Translations under genes and position numbers: made by a program
Shown here: positions 27,652-35,923 of the stretch, piece after piece
Position numbering within the stretch: the first letter of the stretch is position 1
Layout: every line of letters begins with the position of its first letter
Source of the DNA: Clostridiales bacterium
GTDB taxonomy: Bacteria; Bacillota_A; Clostridia; Christensenellales; Aristaeellaceae
NCBI GenBank assembly: GCA_024684665.1
Contig: JAIKWN010000234.1
Span: 1-53,538 of the forward strand
Reading direction: 5' to 3'
DNA length: 53,538 nucleotides
The notes under the pieces: generated by a model
What the model was told of the DNA's origin: nothing
The model's database searches: none
What the model saw: only the letters and a program-made list of their open reading frames with translations

Positions 27652-27715
27652 CGCACGTCACCTCCTTCACAGAATCATCCGGCGCGACAGGCCCCGGCCC
27701 AAAAACAATGCGAAC

Positions 27716-27744
27716 ATTATAATGGGAAAAGGCGAAAACGTCAA
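27716..27744 (-). promoter_or_regulatory. Near-consensus sigma-A promoter for the secDF-relA-mutS2 operon
   Basis: On the minus strand, TTGACG (27739-27744), a 17-nt spacer and TATAAT (27716-27721). Only one of twelve bases departs from consensus. It begins just after the priA stop and would start transcription near 27709, giving a 5' leader of about 58 nt before the small membrane protein gene. Confidence 0.88.
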
Positions 27745-27745
27745 G

Positions 27746-29992
27746 CTATGCCATGTTTGCCGGCCGCACCTGACAGATGCATCTGCACCCCTCCATCGTG
27801 AGCCCGGAAAGCTCACTCATTCTGGCGAGGATTTCCCGGCAGACCGGCTTATCTACCGCCTTCAGAACGACCTCCCACCGGAATTTGTCCCGAATTTTCG
27901 CGATGGGGCACGGCATCAGCCGCAGTGCCACCACATATTTCGCAAGGTACGTGCGACCAGAGATAAAATCCTCGAGCGCGCGATGCGCCAGGGATGCGTT
28001 TTCCCGAGCTGCATCTTCGCTGTCCGCTTCAAACAGAAGCCTTGCTATGACCGTATAGGGCGGATACAGGCTGACCCTGCGCCGCTTCATCTCACGCTCG
28101 TAAAAGCCGCGGTAATCTTGTCTCGCTGCCAGCTGAACGGTCGCGTTTTCCGGATCGTAGCACTGCAGGAAAACCTCTCCTTCCGCCGCCGCCCGCCCGG
28201 CGCGCCCCGCCACCTGAGTCAGCAGCTGAAACGCCCGTTCATCCGCCCGGTAATCCGGCAGATGCAGCATGGCGTCCGCGGAGATGATCCCCACCAGCGT
28301 GACATCCGGGAAGTCGAGCCCCTTTGCAATCATCTGCGTCCCGATGAGGATACGGGTTTCCCCCCGACGGAACCGCCCGAGGATCGCGGAATGCGCGTCC
28401 TTTGTCTGGGTTGTGTCGTTGTCCATTCGCTCACAGGGAATTCCTGGGAACAGCCGACGTGTTTCATCCTCCACCCTTTGCGTCCCCGTACCGAAATAGC
28501 GAATATAGGGACTTCCGCACTCCGGGCAGACCTTGGGTGGTTCCTCTTCCTTACCACAGTAATGGCAGTGCAGCTTCCGATCGCTCATATGATAGGTCAT
28601 GGAGACGTCGCAGTGATCACAGGAAACCACATACCCGCAATTCCGGCAGGAGACGAAGGTCGAATACCCGCGTCGGTTGATAAAAAGGATCGCCTGCTTG
28701 CCCCGCTTCAGACAGTTTTCGATTCCCGAGGCGAGCTCATTCGAAAAAACCGACCGGTTTCCGCTGCGCATCTCTTCCCGCATGTCGACGATATGCACCG
28801 TCGGAAGCGGGCGGTTCGCGATGCGCTTCGGCATTTCAAGCAGGGTCATATCCCCCCGAAGTGCAAGCGCATAGGAACGCAGACTCGGCGTCGCGGAGGC
28901 GAGGAGAAGACAGGCCTTTTCTTCCCCGCACCGGAACTTCGCGATTTCCCTCGCGTCATATTGAGGAACATTTTCGGACTGGTAGCTCTGTTCATGCTCC
29001 TCGTCGATGATGATCAGTCCAAGGTTTGAAACGGGAGCGAAGATCGCGGAGCGGGCTCCGATCACGACCTGCACTTCCCCCCGGCGGATCCGCTGCCATT
29101 CGTCGAACCGCTCTCCGGCGGAGAGGCGGGAATGTAAGACCGCCGCCTTCTCCCCGAAGCGAGAGCGGAACCACGCCACCATCTGCGGCGTCAGCGCAAT
29201 CTCTGGTACCAGAACGATCGACGTCTTTCCCGCGGCGGCAGCCGCGCGGACCGCACGGATAAACACCTCCGTTTTCCCGCTTCCGGTGACGCCATAAAGC
29301 AGATACTCCCCCTGTCCCGCTTCGAGCGAGGGAATGAGCTCCGCCAGCACCCGTTTCTGCTGCTCCGTCAGTTCCGGATCCGGGAGCAAGCTTTCACCGA
29401 GGCTCCTGTACGGTTTGCGCGCGGTTTCCCGCTTTTCCAGGCGGATAAAACCTCTGTTGCAAAGATTAAGAATAGAAGGCCGGCATTCCCCCAGTTCCGC
29501 GCGCAACCTGGAAACCTGTTTTTCCCCTGCTTCCGCGCTCATCAGGCTCCGGAGGATCATCATGCGCTTCGGCGCGCGGCTTTCTCCTTCCAGCACATGC
29601 TCCCATTCATTTTCAGGGACGAGAAGTACAGCTGTTTCCTGAGTTTTCTCGCGCACTTGAGACCTCCGCATTCCGGACGGATACAGGAGACGGAGTGCCT
29701 GCGTAAGGGTACAGAACGATTCCTCATGGATATGCTCCGCTAGCGTAAGCAGGTGGGGCAGAATAACCGGATAGTCCTCGATCGGCGAAAGGATGTTTTT
29801 CATCCGCTCCGGCGGGAGGTCGCATTCCTCTTCCAGGCGGATGACGATCCCCTCCACGCGCTGAATCCTTCCGAAAGGGACATAGACCCGCATCCCGGGC
29901 TGCAGTAGCATGGCGTCGGGAATCCGATAGGTAAATACGTGGTCCACATCCTCGCTTGCTATATCGACGATCACCTGACAGTATTTCGGCAT
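27746..29992 (-). CDS. priA: Primosomal protein N' (PriA helicase)
   Basis: A 748-residue DEAH-box helicase for replication restart. The N-terminal domain begins YCQVIVDIASEDVDHVFTYRIP. Walker A GVTGSGKTE, DEEH and SATPS mark the helicase. A zinc-binding cysteine array (CRNCGYVVSCDHC through CHYC and CPEC) lies in the middle, followed by the second RecA-like domain with GTQMIAKGLDFP and QVAGRAGR. I chose ATG 29990-29992 because it gives the family N-terminus; an ATG at 30020-30022 that overlaps the mutY stop is an alternative and would add ten residues. It is co-transcribed with mutY. Confidence 0.94.
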   Translation of the reverse strand: MPKYCQVIVDIASEDVDHVFTYRIPDAMLLQPGMRVYVPFGRIQRVEGIVIRLEEECDLPPERMKNILSPIEDYPVILPHLLTLAEHIHEESFCTLTQALRLLYPSGMRRSQVREKTQETAVLLVPENEWEHVLEGESRAPKRMMILRSLMSAEAGEKQVSRLRAELGECRPSILNLCNRGFIRLEKRETARKPYRSLGESLLPDPELTEQQKRVLAELIPSLEAGQGEYLLYGVTGSGKTEVFIRAVRAAAAAGKTSIVLVPEIALTPQMVAWFRSRFGEKAAVLHSRLSAGERFDEWQRIRRGEVQVVIGARSAIFAPVSNLGLIIIDEEHEQSYQSENVPQYDAREIAKFRCGEEKACLLLASATPSLRSYALALRGDMTLLEMPKRIANRPLPTVHIVDMREEMRSGNRSVFSNELASGIENCLKRGKQAILFINRRGYSTFVSCRNCGYVVSCDHCDVSMTYHMSDRKLHCHYCGKEEEPPKVCPECGSPYIRYFGTGTQRVEDETRRLFPGIPCERMDNDTTQTKDAHSAILGRFRRGETRILIGTQMIAKGLDFPDVTLVGIISADAMLHLPDYRADERAFQLLTQVAGRAGRAAAEGEVFLQCYDPENATVQLAARQDYRGFYEREMKRRRVSLYPPYTVIARLLFEADSEDAARENASLAHRALEDFISGRTYLAKYVVALRLMPCPIAKIRDKFRWEVVLKAVDKPVCREILARMSELSGLTMEGCRCICQVRPANMA

Positions 29993-30014
29993 GGAGTTCA
30001 CCGTTCCCGCATTC

Positions 30015-31100
30015 TCATTCATTCTTGGTGCTGCGGCTTTTCGGTCCGTCTGCACGGTGCAGGAGCCGCATGGCCAGTTCTCTCGCGCAGCGGAAGGCTG
30101 CAGGCATTGGAAGCTGTGCAAGTCCCTTTTCGTCCGTCATCTGCCAGGGTGCGTTTACCGGTTCCAGAAGCCGGAACGCATGAATGCGCATTTCCCAGGC
30201 GATGTGCGTAAAGATGTGCTCCGCCTCGCCTAGAGTTTTCTCATAGGCGGCGTGAATCCCCATTTTCTCAAGTTCCAGGCACATACATTCAGGATTCCCT
30301 TCCCCTTCCGCATTCGGAAAGCCGTACATTCCCGCGAGCAAAGTTTCTTCCCTCCGCGCGACAGCGACCCGCTGTCCATCCGACACGAGAAATACGTCCC
30401 TTTTTTCCGTTCGTCTCTCCCGTTTGGGCAGGCGGATGGGATATCGTCCCCATGTCCCATCGCAGGAAGCCCGGCAATTTTTCGAAAGAGGGCACTGCGT
30501 ACAGACCGGAGTTTTGGGCAGGCAGACCATAGCACCCAGCTCCATCATGGCATTCGCAAATGCGCCCGGGTCGCTGAGTCGCATGCAGAGTGCATTCGCT
30601 TCTTCCGTGATCCTCTTCTTAACATCCGGCCGGTCGACCGGTTCTTCGAGAGAAAACAGCCTCGCCCATACCCGAAGAAAATTCCCGTCCACCGCAGCGC
30701 AGGGATAGCCAAAGGCAATTGCTGCAATGGCGCCCGCCGTATATGCCCCGATACCAGGCAGCTTCCGCAGTTCCTCCGGCTTCCCAGGAAGCATCCCGCC
30801 TAAGCTGCTGACCAGGATTCTCGCCGTCTTCTGCAGATTGCGTGCCCGGCTGTAATAGCCGAGTCCCTCCCAGGCTTTCAGCAGGTCCTGCTCCCTGCAT
30901 TCCGCAAGGTCGTACACCGTCGGGAACAGAAGCAGAAAGCGCTTATAATACGGAATCACCGCGGCGGCCCTCGTCTGCTGCAGCATAATTTCCGATATCC
31001 AGATCCGGTATGGATCCTTCGTAGCCCGCCAGGGCAAATCCCTGTGCCCCGACCGGTACCAGCCGATCAGCGTTTCAGGCCATGCGGTCTTGCTTTCCAT
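30015..31100 (-). CDS. mutY: A/G-specific adenine glycosylase MutY
   Basis: A 361-residue base-excision glycosylase that removes A opposite 8-oxoG. Seen are LPWRATKDPYRIWISEIMLQQT, the helix-hairpin-helix LPGIGAYTAGAIAA with the catalytic Asp in AVDGNFLRV, the 4Fe-4S ligands C-x6-C-x2-C-x5-C (CLPKTPVCTQCPLSKNC), and a C-terminal NUDIX-like 8-oxoG-recognition domain. ATG 31098-31100 follows GGGAGG and lies just downstream of a good promoter. The longer open frame upstream would start before that promoter. Confidence 0.94.
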   Translation of the reverse strand: MESKTAWPETLIGWYRSGHRDLPWRATKDPYRIWISEIMLQQTRAAAVIPYYKRFLLLFPTVYDLAECREQDLLKAWEGLGYYSRARNLQKTARILVSSLGGMLPGKPEELRKLPGIGAYTAGAIAAIAFGYPCAAVDGNFLRVWARLFSLEEPVDRPDVKKRITEEANALCMRLSDPGAFANAMMELGAMVCLPKTPVCTQCPLSKNCRASCDGTWGRYPIRLPKRERRTEKRDVFLVSDGQRVAVARREETLLAGMYGFPNAEGEGNPECMCLELEKMGIHAAYEKTLGEAEHIFTHIAWEMRIHAFRLLEPVNAPWQMTDEKGLAQLPMPAAFRCARELAMRLLHRADGPKSRSTKNE

Positions 31101-31128
31101 TCGTACCTCCCATCTCAGAACAGACGGG

Positions 31129-31157
31129 ATTGTAGCATGAAAATGCTCCGCTGACAA
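31129..31157 (-). promoter_or_regulatory. Sigma-A promoter for mutY-priA
   Basis: On the minus strand, TTGTCA (31152-31157), a 17-nt spacer and TACAAT (31129-31134), which leaves about 20-25 nt of leader before the mutY ATG. Confidence 0.8.
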
Positions 31158-31196
31158 TCCAGACTTTCCGCCCACTCCAACCTGGAACAGAAGCGA

Positions 31197-31227
31197 TAAA
31201 AGCCGCCCCGCGTTCTGCGGGACGGCT
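31197..31227 (-). terminator. Rho-independent terminator after potD
   Basis: In the minus direction the arms 31227-31217 and 31211-31201 form an 11-bp stem with one G-U and a 5-nt loop, followed by TTTTAT. It ends the pot operon, 18 nt after the potD stop. Confidence 0.85.
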
Positions 31228-31244
31228 GCTATTTTCATAAGCGA

Positions 31245-32273
31245 TCAGAAATCGGAGATGATTTCAGTCCAGGCCCGGTCGTAAAGCTCCTGCTCCTCCT
31301 GCGGGAGATAGCGGAAGACTTCACAGCGGTCGAGCGCTTCCTGCGGGGGATTATTTACCGGGGAAGAATTGTATTCCTCCGCGCCAAGCTCTTCGATGGC
31401 CGCCGTGTTCGGAATGGCATAACCAACGTATTCGTAATTCTTCGCAGCAATATCGGCCCGGCAGAGGAAATCGATGAACTTTTCCGCTCCGGAGACGTTC
31501 TTTGCGTCCGAGGGGATGCAGATCGCATCAAAGAAGATGTTGCTGCCCTCCTTCGGGACGACATAATCCAGTTCGTCGTTCTCGTCCATGCAATAAGTCG
31601 CATCACCGCTCCAGACCAGGGCGACCGCCGCCTCGCCCGCGATCATCTTATCCTTCACCTCATCCACCACGTAAGCCAGCACCATGGGCTTTTGTTCGAT
31701 GAGGAGCTGCTTCGCGTCCTCGATGTCAGCGGGATCGGTGGAATTGAGATCATGCCCGGTCATGATAAGGGCAATGCCAAGGGTATCCCGTGGAGAATTG
31801 AGCATCAGCATATCCATGGTATAGGCAGGATCCATGAGGGTCTGCCAGCTTGTCGGCTCTTCTTCCACCATGGAGGTGTTGAAGAGGATGCCCATCGTGC
31901 CCCAGGTGTAAGGAACAGAATATTTGGAACCAGGATCGTAGGAACGGTCCAGGAAACGCGGATCGATGTTTTTGATGTTCGGGATGTTGTCCCAGTTGAT
32001 TTCCTGCACGCGCTTCTCGCGAATCAGGCGCTCCACCATATAATCAGAAGGGAAAATGACGTCGAAGGAAGAGCTCTTCATCTTCGCGTACATGTCCTCG
32101 TTGGTCTCATAAAGCTGGTAGACGACGTCGATGCCTGTCTCCTCCTCAAACTGGCGGAGGGTGTCCGTGTCGATGTAATCGCCCCAGTTGAAGACGTTCA
32201 AGGTTTCCGCAAGGCTGGCCGCGGTAAGAAGAATGAGGGAAAGCGCAAGGATGAAGGTCAGGATCTTTTTCAT
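31245..32273 (-). CDS. potD: Spermidine/putrescine ABC transporter substrate-binding protein
   Basis: A 342-residue polyamine-binding protein of the PotD/PotF family, with LNVFNWGDYID at the mature N-terminus and the SSFDVIFPSDYMVERL, YTWGTMGILFN and SPRDTLGIAL segments. The signal peptide (about 1-22) ends in SLA/ET and has no lipobox cysteine, unusual for a Gram-positive binding protein. ATG 32271-32273 follows AAGGAG; the frame continues 47 codons upstream without a site. It is the last gene of the pot operon, 44 nt after potC. Confidence 0.93.
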   Translation of the reverse strand: MKKILTFILALSLILLTAASLAETLNVFNWGDYIDTDTLRQFEEETGIDVVYQLYETNEDMYAKMKSSSFDVIFPSDYMVERLIREKRVQEINWDNIPNIKNIDPRFLDRSYDPGSKYSVPYTWGTMGILFNTSMVEEEPTSWQTLMDPAYTMDMLMLNSPRDTLGIALIMTGHDLNSTDPADIEDAKQLLIEQKPMVLAYVVDEVKDKMIAGEAAVALVWSGDATYCMDENDELDYVVPKEGSNIFFDAICIPSDAKNVSGAEKFIDFLCRADIAAKNYEYVGYAIPNTAAIEELGAEEYNSSPVNNPPQEALDRCEVFRYLPQEEQELYDRAWTEIISDF

Positions 32274-32317
32274 TTTTGTTTCTCCTTTCTGTTTGTAGCG
32301 GAATAGAAGAGGCATCA

Positions 32318-33130
32318 TCAATACGGAATCTTCACTGCCTCGACCTTCTTCTGGGCGTTCCCCTCCCCGCGGAGATCCCGCAGATTGAGGCCGATGAGAA
32401 GGAGGAAGACGCAAGCGAAAATGAGCGTCGAGAGAGCGTTGATTTTCGGCGAAATGCCGCGCTTGGCCATCGTGTAAATGGTGATGGACAGATTGTTCAC
32501 TCCTGAGCCCGTGGTGAAGAAGCTGACGACGAAGTCGTCTATGGACATCGTGAGCGCCATCACAAACCCGGAAAAGATGCCCGGGGAGATGTCTGGCAGA
32601 ATGACCTTAAAAAAGCCCGTGAGCGGCGTCGCACCGAGGTCCTGCGCCGCTTCGGCCAGGTTCGGGTCAAGCTGACGGAGCTTCGGCATCACAGAGAGCA
32701 CAACGTAGGGAACGCAGAAGCCCACATGTGAGAGCAGGAGCGTCAAATATCCGAGCTGGAGGTGCACCATGGCGTACAGCAGCATCAGACTGACGCCAGT
32801 CACGACCTCTGAGTTCAGCATAGGGAGGTTAACGACGGAAAGAATCGTCTGCCGGAGGCCCTTGTTCTTCGTCTGGAAGAGGGCTACTGCGCCGACCGTG
32901 CCAATGATCGTGGAGATGAATGCGGCCAGGAAACCGATGGACAGCGTTGTTCCGAGTGCCGAGAGAATCTCCCGGTCTGAAAAGAGCTCCCGGTACCAGC
33001 GAAGCGTGAACCCACCCCAGTTCGCGCGGGACTTGCTGTCGTTGAAGGAATAGAGAATGAGCAGCAGTATGGGTGCATACAGGAAGGCCATGATGAGTCC
33101 GACGTACACGCGGCGGAGGTTCTTTTTCAC
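32318..33130 (-). CDS. potC: Spermidine/putrescine ABC transporter permease PotC
   Basis: A 270-residue permease with about six membrane helices. The EAA coupling loop reads EAAQDLGATPLTGFFKVILPDI. The motif FNDSKSRANWGGFTLRWYREL near the N-terminus is typical of PotC/PotI. The start is GTG and overlaps the potB stop (GTGA), with AAGGAGG upstream. It forms the translocation pore with PotB. Confidence 0.93.
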   Translation of the reverse strand: MKKNLRRVYVGLIMAFLYAPILLLILYSFNDSKSRANWGGFTLRWYRELFSDREILSALGTTLSIGFLAAFISTIIGTVGAVALFQTKNKGLRQTILSVVNLPMLNSEVVTGVSLMLLYAMVHLQLGYLTLLLSHVGFCVPYVVLSVMPKLRQLDPNLAEAAQDLGATPLTGFFKVILPDISPGIFSGFVMALTMSIDDFVVSFFTTGSGVNNLSITIYTMAKRGISPKINALSTLIFACVFLLLIGLNLRDLRGEGNAQKKVEAVKIPY

Positions 33131-34092
33131 AGAATTCGCACCTCCTTCACTGGTTCCTCATCCTTGTCAATCCTTGACAGCGCCCGCATGAAGGCCAGAA
33201 CGACGACCATGACGAGCAGGGACAGCGTGGAGCCAAAGTGCCAGTCAGAGGATTTGCCAAACTGATTCTGGATGATATCGCCGATGAGAGGCACCTTGCC
33301 GCCACCCATCAATTGGCTGATGACGAAAGTCGTTACCGCAGGAACAAAGACCATCGTGATCCCTTCCATGACTCCGGGCAGGGAGTACGGGAGCGTCACC
33401 CGCAAAAAGGTTTTTGCCGGACTCGCCCCGAGATCCGCTGCCGCTTCCAGGAGGCTTTTATCCGTCTTCTCGATGACGGTGTAGATGGGCATGATCATGA
33501 AGGAGAGATAGTTGTAAACCATGCCCAGGATGACAGCGTTCTCGTTATAAAGGAAGATAATCCTCTTGCCGACGCCCATACCGGTCAGCCAGGCATCAAA
33601 CGCCGGGATCTTTTCCCTGAGTGATGCGATCCAGCTGTTCAGAATCCCGGAATTCTCGAGGATGGAGAGCCAAGAATACGTACGCAGCAGGAAGTTCATC
33701 CACATGGGCAGGATGATCAGCATGAGCCAGAGCGCCGGATGCCGGAAATCCTTTCCCGTCAGGATAAGCGCGACAGGATAGCCGAGAAAGAGGCAGATGA
33801 GCGTCGTGATCAGCGCCACCTTCAGCGAGCGCAGGAGCAGTTTCAGATACGTCGGCTCCACCATGCGGTGAAAGTTTCGGAAGGAAAAGACGAATCGCGT
33901 CTGCCAGGGTTCCTCCTCCTGTACGGTTCCGTCCTCCAAGCGGTACATCGTTCCGCTTTCCGTTTCGATCACTTCATAGGGCACAGGCTCTTCCACCGTG
34001 ACGCCGTACCAGAAGACCAGTACAAGGGGCACGACGATGAAGATGGCAGCCCAAAGCGTAAAGGGCACGAGAAGCGCCCGGTTCCGTTTCAT
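33127..34092 (-). CDS. potB: Spermidine/putrescine ABC transporter permease PotB
   Basis: A 321-residue permease with the EAA loop EAAADLGASPAKTFLRVTLP and the TYSWLSIL segment typical of PotB/PotH. A hydrophilic stretch of about 40 residues (about 32-72) follows the first helix and probably lies outside the membrane. AAGGAGGT precedes ATG 34092. It overlaps potC by 4 nt and follows potA by 12 nt. Confidence 0.93.
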   Translation of the reverse strand: MKRNRALLVPFTLWAAIFIVVPLVLVFWYGVTVEEPVPYEVIETESGTMYRLEDGTVQEEEPWQTRFVFSFRNFHRMVEPTYLKLLLRSLKVALITTLICLFLGYPVALILTGKDFRHPALWLMLIILPMWMNFLLRTYSWLSILENSGILNSWIASLREKIPAFDAWLTGMGVGKRIIFLYNENAVILGMVYNYLSFMIMPIYTVIEKTDKSLLEAAADLGASPAKTFLRVTLPYSLPGVMEGITMVFVPAVTTFVISQLMGGGKVPLIGDIIQNQFGKSSDWHFGSTLSLLVMVVVLAFMRALSRIDKDEEPVKEVRIL

Positions 34093-34104
34093 GGCGACAC
34101 CTCC

Positions 34105-35202
34105 TTACGCGCGGCCTCGCGCCTGCCGGTCGATGATCTCCCGGCTTTCGGGGCTCTTCTCCATGACCTGGATATCCCCCGCCGCGACCGTCAGCCGCAC
34201 CTCGGTTCCGACCTGCCGTGCGTGGGTGGAATGCACCAGGATCACGCTCTCTCCTGTGCGCACCCTCATTTCGTAATGCACGCCCTTGAAGAGCAGGGAT
34301 TCGACCGTGCCGACCGGGCCGTGCTCCCCTACATCGTGCACCGGCTTCAGCTTCACGTCCTCGGGGCGCAGCACCACGTCCACCGGGTTGTTCTCTCCGA
34401 AACCCTTATCCACGCAGGGGAAATCGCATCCAAGGAAATTTACCTTGTAATCGCAGATCATTGTGGCGTCCAGGATGTTGGAGGCGCCGATAAAATCCGC
34501 CACAAATGCGGAACGCGGCTCGTTGTAGATGTCCTCCGGCGTTCCGAGCTGCAGGATCTTTCCTGCGTTCATGACGGCTACCCGGTCACTCATGGTCAGG
34601 GCTTCCTCCTGGTCGTGAGTCACGAACACGAAGGTGATGGCGCTTTCCCTCTGTATGCGTTTCAGTTCCAGCTGCATCTCGCGCCTGAGCTTCAGGTCCA
34701 GCGCACCCAGGGGCTCGTCGAGAAGCAGCACGTCTGGCTGGTTGATCAGCGCCCGCGCGATTGCAACGCGCTGCTGCTGTCCACCGGAGAGGCTGGAGAT
34801 ACGGCGCTTCCCGAATCCATGCAGGCCCACCAGATCCAACATTTCCTCCACCGCCACCGCTGTCTTCTTTTTATCCTCGTGTCGGAGATCCGGCCCGAAG
34901 GATACGTTTTGAGCTACATTCAGGTGTGGGAAGAGAGCATAGCGCTGGAACACCGTATTGATATTGCGCTTATAGGGCGGAAGAGGTGCGATGTCCTCGC
35001 CCTTATAGAGGATGCTGCCACTGGTTGGAATCTGGAAGCCGCCGATACAGCGCAAGAGTGTAGTCTTCCCACAGCCGGAAGGGCCAAGAAGGGTCACGAA
35101 CTCGTTGTGCCCGATATCAATGGAAACGCCGCCCAAGGCAGTAAATCCGTCTTCGAATTCCACCCTGAGATCCCGGATGGAGAGAATCGCCTGATCATTC
35201 AT
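34105..35202 (-). CDS. potA: Spermidine/putrescine ABC transporter ATP-binding protein PotA
   Basis: A 365-residue ATPase with Walker A GPSGCGKTT (40-48), signature LSGGQQQRVAIARAL, Walker B LLLDEPLGALD, a switch His in FVTHDQEEA, and a C-terminal TOBE domain including VVLRPEDVKL. It energises polyamine import with PotBCD. GAGGAGG precedes ATG 35202, and it begins 12 nt after the regulator gene. Confidence 0.95.
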   Translation of the reverse strand: MNDQAILSIRDLRVEFEDGFTALGGVSIDIGHNEFVTLLGPSGCGKTTLLRCIGGFQIPTSGSILYKGEDIAPLPPYKRNINTVFQRYALFPHLNVAQNVSFGPDLRHEDKKKTAVAVEEMLDLVGLHGFGKRRISSLSGGQQQRVAIARALINQPDVLLLDEPLGALDLKLRREMQLELKRIQRESAITFVFVTHDQEEALTMSDRVAVMNAGKILQLGTPEDIYNEPRSAFVADFIGASNILDATMICDYKVNFLGCDFPCVDKGFGENNPVDVVLRPEDVKLKPVHDVGEHGPVGTVESLLFKGVHYEMRVRTGESVILVHSTHARQVGTEVRLTVAAGDIQVMEKSPESREIIDRQARGRA

Positions 35203-35214
35203 GTGCGTACCTCC

Positions 35215-35754
35215 TCAGAAATTCGGCGGGGTGACGACCCAGAGGGTTTCACAGGGAAGCTTGCCCGCATTTATGAGATAGTGAGGGCTCTGTGGTTTAA
35301 AGGAAAAGCTGTCCCCACGGCGAACTCGGTATTGCTTTTCGCCGAGCACCAGGGTCGCTGTTCCAGAGAGGACGTAACCAAACTCCTCTCCCTCATGCGG
35401 TAGGACCGTCTCCGTCCTGGCGCCTGCGGAAAGCCGGACGAGGATTGGCTCCAGCGCCTTTTTCTGCGCATCCGGGATGAGCCAGCGGATCATCTTTCCG
35501 TCGCTCTCTTTTTCAAAAACATCCTCGCGCCGGCAAATGGGGTTTTCCTCATTCTCCTCTCGGAAGAATTCCGAGAAAGAAGACCCGAGGGCCGTCAGTA
35601 TATCCTCCAGCGTGGAGAGGGAAGGAGAAGTCTGATCGCTTTCCAGCAGGCTGATAAAGCCTTTTGAAAGCTCACACCGGTCCGCCAGTTCCTGCTGGGT
35701 CAGCCCATTCTTCTGGCGCAGGCTGCGGATCTTCTTTCCGATATTCAGCGCCAT
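35215..35754 (-). CDS. XRE-type regulator with cupin domain, pot operon regulator
   Basis: A 179-residue protein with an N-terminal helix-turn-helix (about 7-62, IRSLRQKNGLTQQELADRC ... GFISLLES) and a C-terminal cupin (about 105-177, HEGEEFGYVLSGTATL, GDSFSF, PHYLINAG). This PuuR-like layout often senses a small molecule such as a polyamine or its breakdown product. As first gene of the potABCD operon it probably controls it, perhaps from the dyad at 35786-35803. AGGAGG precedes ATG 35752-35754. Confidence 0.9.
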   Translation of the reverse strand: MALNIGKKIRSLRQKNGLTQQELADRCELSKGFISLLESDQTSPSLSTLEDILTALGSSFSEFFREENEENPICRREDVFEKESDGKMIRWLIPDAQKKALEPILVRLSAGARTETVLPHEGEEFGYVLSGTATLVLGEKQYRVRRGDSFSFKPQSPHYLINAGKLPCETLWVVTPPNF

Positions 35755-35785
35755 GCTGGCACCTCCTCTCCGGTTTTGCATCGTT

Positions 35786-35803
35786 AAACTTTCGGTTCAG
35801 TTT
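35786..35803 (-). promoter_or_regulatory. Possible operator dyad near the pot transcription start
   Basis: On the minus strand AAACT and AGTTT are separated by 8 nt, an imperfect dyad covering roughly +3 to +20 of the predicted transcript. It is a reasonable autoregulatory site for the XRE/cupin protein, but the arms are short and it is only a suggestion. Confidence 0.35.
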
Positions 35804-35812
35804 GCGACGCAT

Positions 35813-35841
35813 ATAAAAGCATAAAACATCCCTCTTGTCAA
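35813..35841 (-). promoter_or_regulatory. Promoter of the regulator-potABCD operon
   Basis: On the minus strand, a perfect TTGACA (35836-35841), a 17-nt spacer and TTTTAT (35813-35818). It lies between the pheT terminator and the regulator gene. Confidence 0.75.
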
Positions 35842-35861
35842 GCATTATTTTCCGTAAGAGC

Positions 35862-35900
35862 AAAAAAAGTTTTCCGTCCCTGATTTCAGGGACGGAAAAC
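35862..35900 (-). terminator. Rho-independent terminator after pheT
   Basis: In the minus direction, a perfect 15-bp inverted repeat (35886-35900 with 35869-35883, 2 nt between, so effectively a 14-bp stem) followed by seven T. It separates pheST from the pot operon on the same strand. Confidence 0.95.
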
Positions 35901-35923
35901 AAGCTGTTTAGTTCGGATTTACC

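Noticed and set aside
30022..30121. N-terminal extension of priA into mutY
   Set aside because: The PriA family N-terminus begins at MPKYCQVIV (29992); the additional residues lie within mutY and match nothing.
33739..35403. Long plus-strand open frame (554 codons) opposite potA/potB
   Set aside because: It is antisense to clearly recognised pot genes, its translation is rich in His/Arg/Asp without any family motif, and it crosses gene boundaries. It is a by-product of GC-rich codon use.
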